In this document: positions 63,484 to 64,000 of the stretch, one piece after another
Numbering within the stretch: the first letter of the stretch is position 1
Layout: each line of letters begins with the position of its first letter
Source of the DNA: Wenzhouxiangella marina
GTDB lineage: Bacteria > Pseudomonadota > Gammaproteobacteria > Xanthomonadales > Wenzhouxiangellaceae
Length of the DNA stretch: 64,000 nt
Direction of reading: 5' to 3'
Assembly: GCF_001187785.1 (NCBI RefSeq)
Contig: NZ_CP012154.1
Location: forward strand, 1,668,501 to 1,732,500
Made by a program: the position numbers and the translations under genes
The notes under the pieces: generated by a model
Told to the model about the DNA's origin: nothing
The model's database searches: none
What the model saw: the letters and a program-made list of their open reading frames with translations, nothing else

Positions 63484-64000
63484 ATGAGCAGCATTCTCCC
63501 TATCGACAGCCCCTTCGAGGCCCCCGAGAACGGCTTCCAGGCCATTCGTTTCGACGGGCGCGTGTTTCACCTGCTGGATCAGCGGGAACTGCCGGCCCGC
63601 GAGCGCTGGCTGCAGCTCGATGATCTGGACTCGGTGATCGCCGCGATCCGCGATCTGGCCGTTCGCGGCGCCCCCGCCATCGGCATCACGGCAGCCTACG
63701 GCGCGGTGATCCGCGCCCGGGAAGTCGGGCTGGAGCGAGGCCCCTGGCTCGAAGGCATGGCCCGCCTGGAAGCTGCTCGTCCAACGGCGGTCAACCTCAG
63801 CTGGGCGGTGGCGCGGATGCGTCGGGCGGCGGGTGAGGCGGAGCGAGTCGATCTGGCGCGACTCGAAGCCGAGGCACGCGCCATCCACGCCGAAGACATC
63901 GCCGCCAACCAGGCCATGGCGCGGGCCGGCGGCTCGGAAATCGGTGCCTGCCGTGGCATCCTGACCCACTGCAATACCGGGTCCCTGGCCACCGGGGGCG
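63484..64000 (+). CDS. mtnA: S-methyl-5-thioribose-1-phosphate isomerase (N-terminal part, cut by window edge)
   Basis: This enzyme isomerises methylthioribose 1-phosphate in methionine salvage. The visible 172 residues include the family motifs VIAAIRDLAVRGAPAIG, TAAYGAVIRA, RPTAVNLSWAVARM and the ILTHCNTGSLATGG region with the catalytic Cys. The rest lies beyond base 64000. It is divergent from the cyclophilin gene. Confidence 0.95.
   Translation, partial: MSSILPIDSPFEAPENGFQAIRFDGRVFHLLDQRELPARERWLQLDDLDSVIAAIRDLAVRGAPAIGITAAYGAVIRAREVGLERGPWLEGMARLEAARPTAVNLSWAVARMRRAAGEAERVDLARLEAEARAIHAEDIAANQAMARAGGSEIGACRGILTHCNTGSLATGG

Overview
The window looks like ordinary chromosome of a high-GC, Gram-negative gammaproteobacterium. 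The outer-membrane genes lpxH, lolB and lpxR-like, the neighbour pairs hemA/prfA, prfB/lysS, mnmA/hflD and clpS/clpA with convergent infA, and a tRNA Gly-Cys-Leu cluster like Escherichia coli glyW-cysT-leuZ all point that way. Many GTG and TTG starts and the lineage-specific mix fit the Xanthomonadales/Chromatiales (Wenzhouxiangella-like) side of the class; that placement is inference. No insertion sequence, prophage, integrase or CRISPR array was found, and genes are packed with no unexplained gap above 300 bases.

Layout. 1-2.6 kb (minus): a UMF1-type transporter, a BtuF-like metal-chelate receptor and the start of rimO. 2.7-6.4 kb (plus): a broken or start-less DksA-type zinc-finger fragment, an SDR dehydrogenase, an FHA-EAL protein and an octaheme cytochrome c. 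6.4-9.4 kb (minus): LpxR-like lipid A deacylase and an M13 peptidase. 9.7-13.3 kb (plus): HD-GYP protein, single-domain response regulator, DksA-like coiled coil without its zinc finger, sodium/solute symporter. 13.3-19.1 kb (minus): a cioA/B-type cytochrome bd oxidase with cydD and cydC behind a palindromic operator. 19.2-21.9 kb (minus): yjbQ, prfA, hemA; divergent from these, a TPR lipoprotein, lolB, tRNA-Gln and prs. 25.5-30.9 kb: YfcC-like carrier, S9 peptidase, PLP transsulfuration-type enzyme and a divergent Lrp regulator.

30.9-44.5 kb is almost all minus strand: acnA, then (in transcription order) a LysR regulator, mnmA, hflD, a membrane Ser/Thr kinase, an exported caspase-like protein with Sel1 repeats, a large FG-GAP/tandem-repeat exported protein and an autotransporter-type beta-barrel. 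The last four genes are the least conventional block and the best candidate for an undescribed system. 44.5-50.6 kb: glyoxylate shunt genes aceB and aceA, then clpS, clpA and infA. 50.7-56.8 kb: a GT2-GtrA-ArnT-like fusion, three tRNAs, and a kinase coupled to a degenerate GGDEF-like protein. 56.9-64 kb: arginine deiminase, prfB with an intact programmed frameshift, lysS, a renalase-like flavoprotein, lpxH (no canonical start codon), an exported cyclophilin and the start of mtnA.

A theme runs through the accessory genes: phosphothreonine signalling (two Ser/Thr kinases and one FHA reader) appears beside cyclic-di-GMP-type domains (EAL, HD-GYP, degenerate GGDEF). Whether these form one network is inference.
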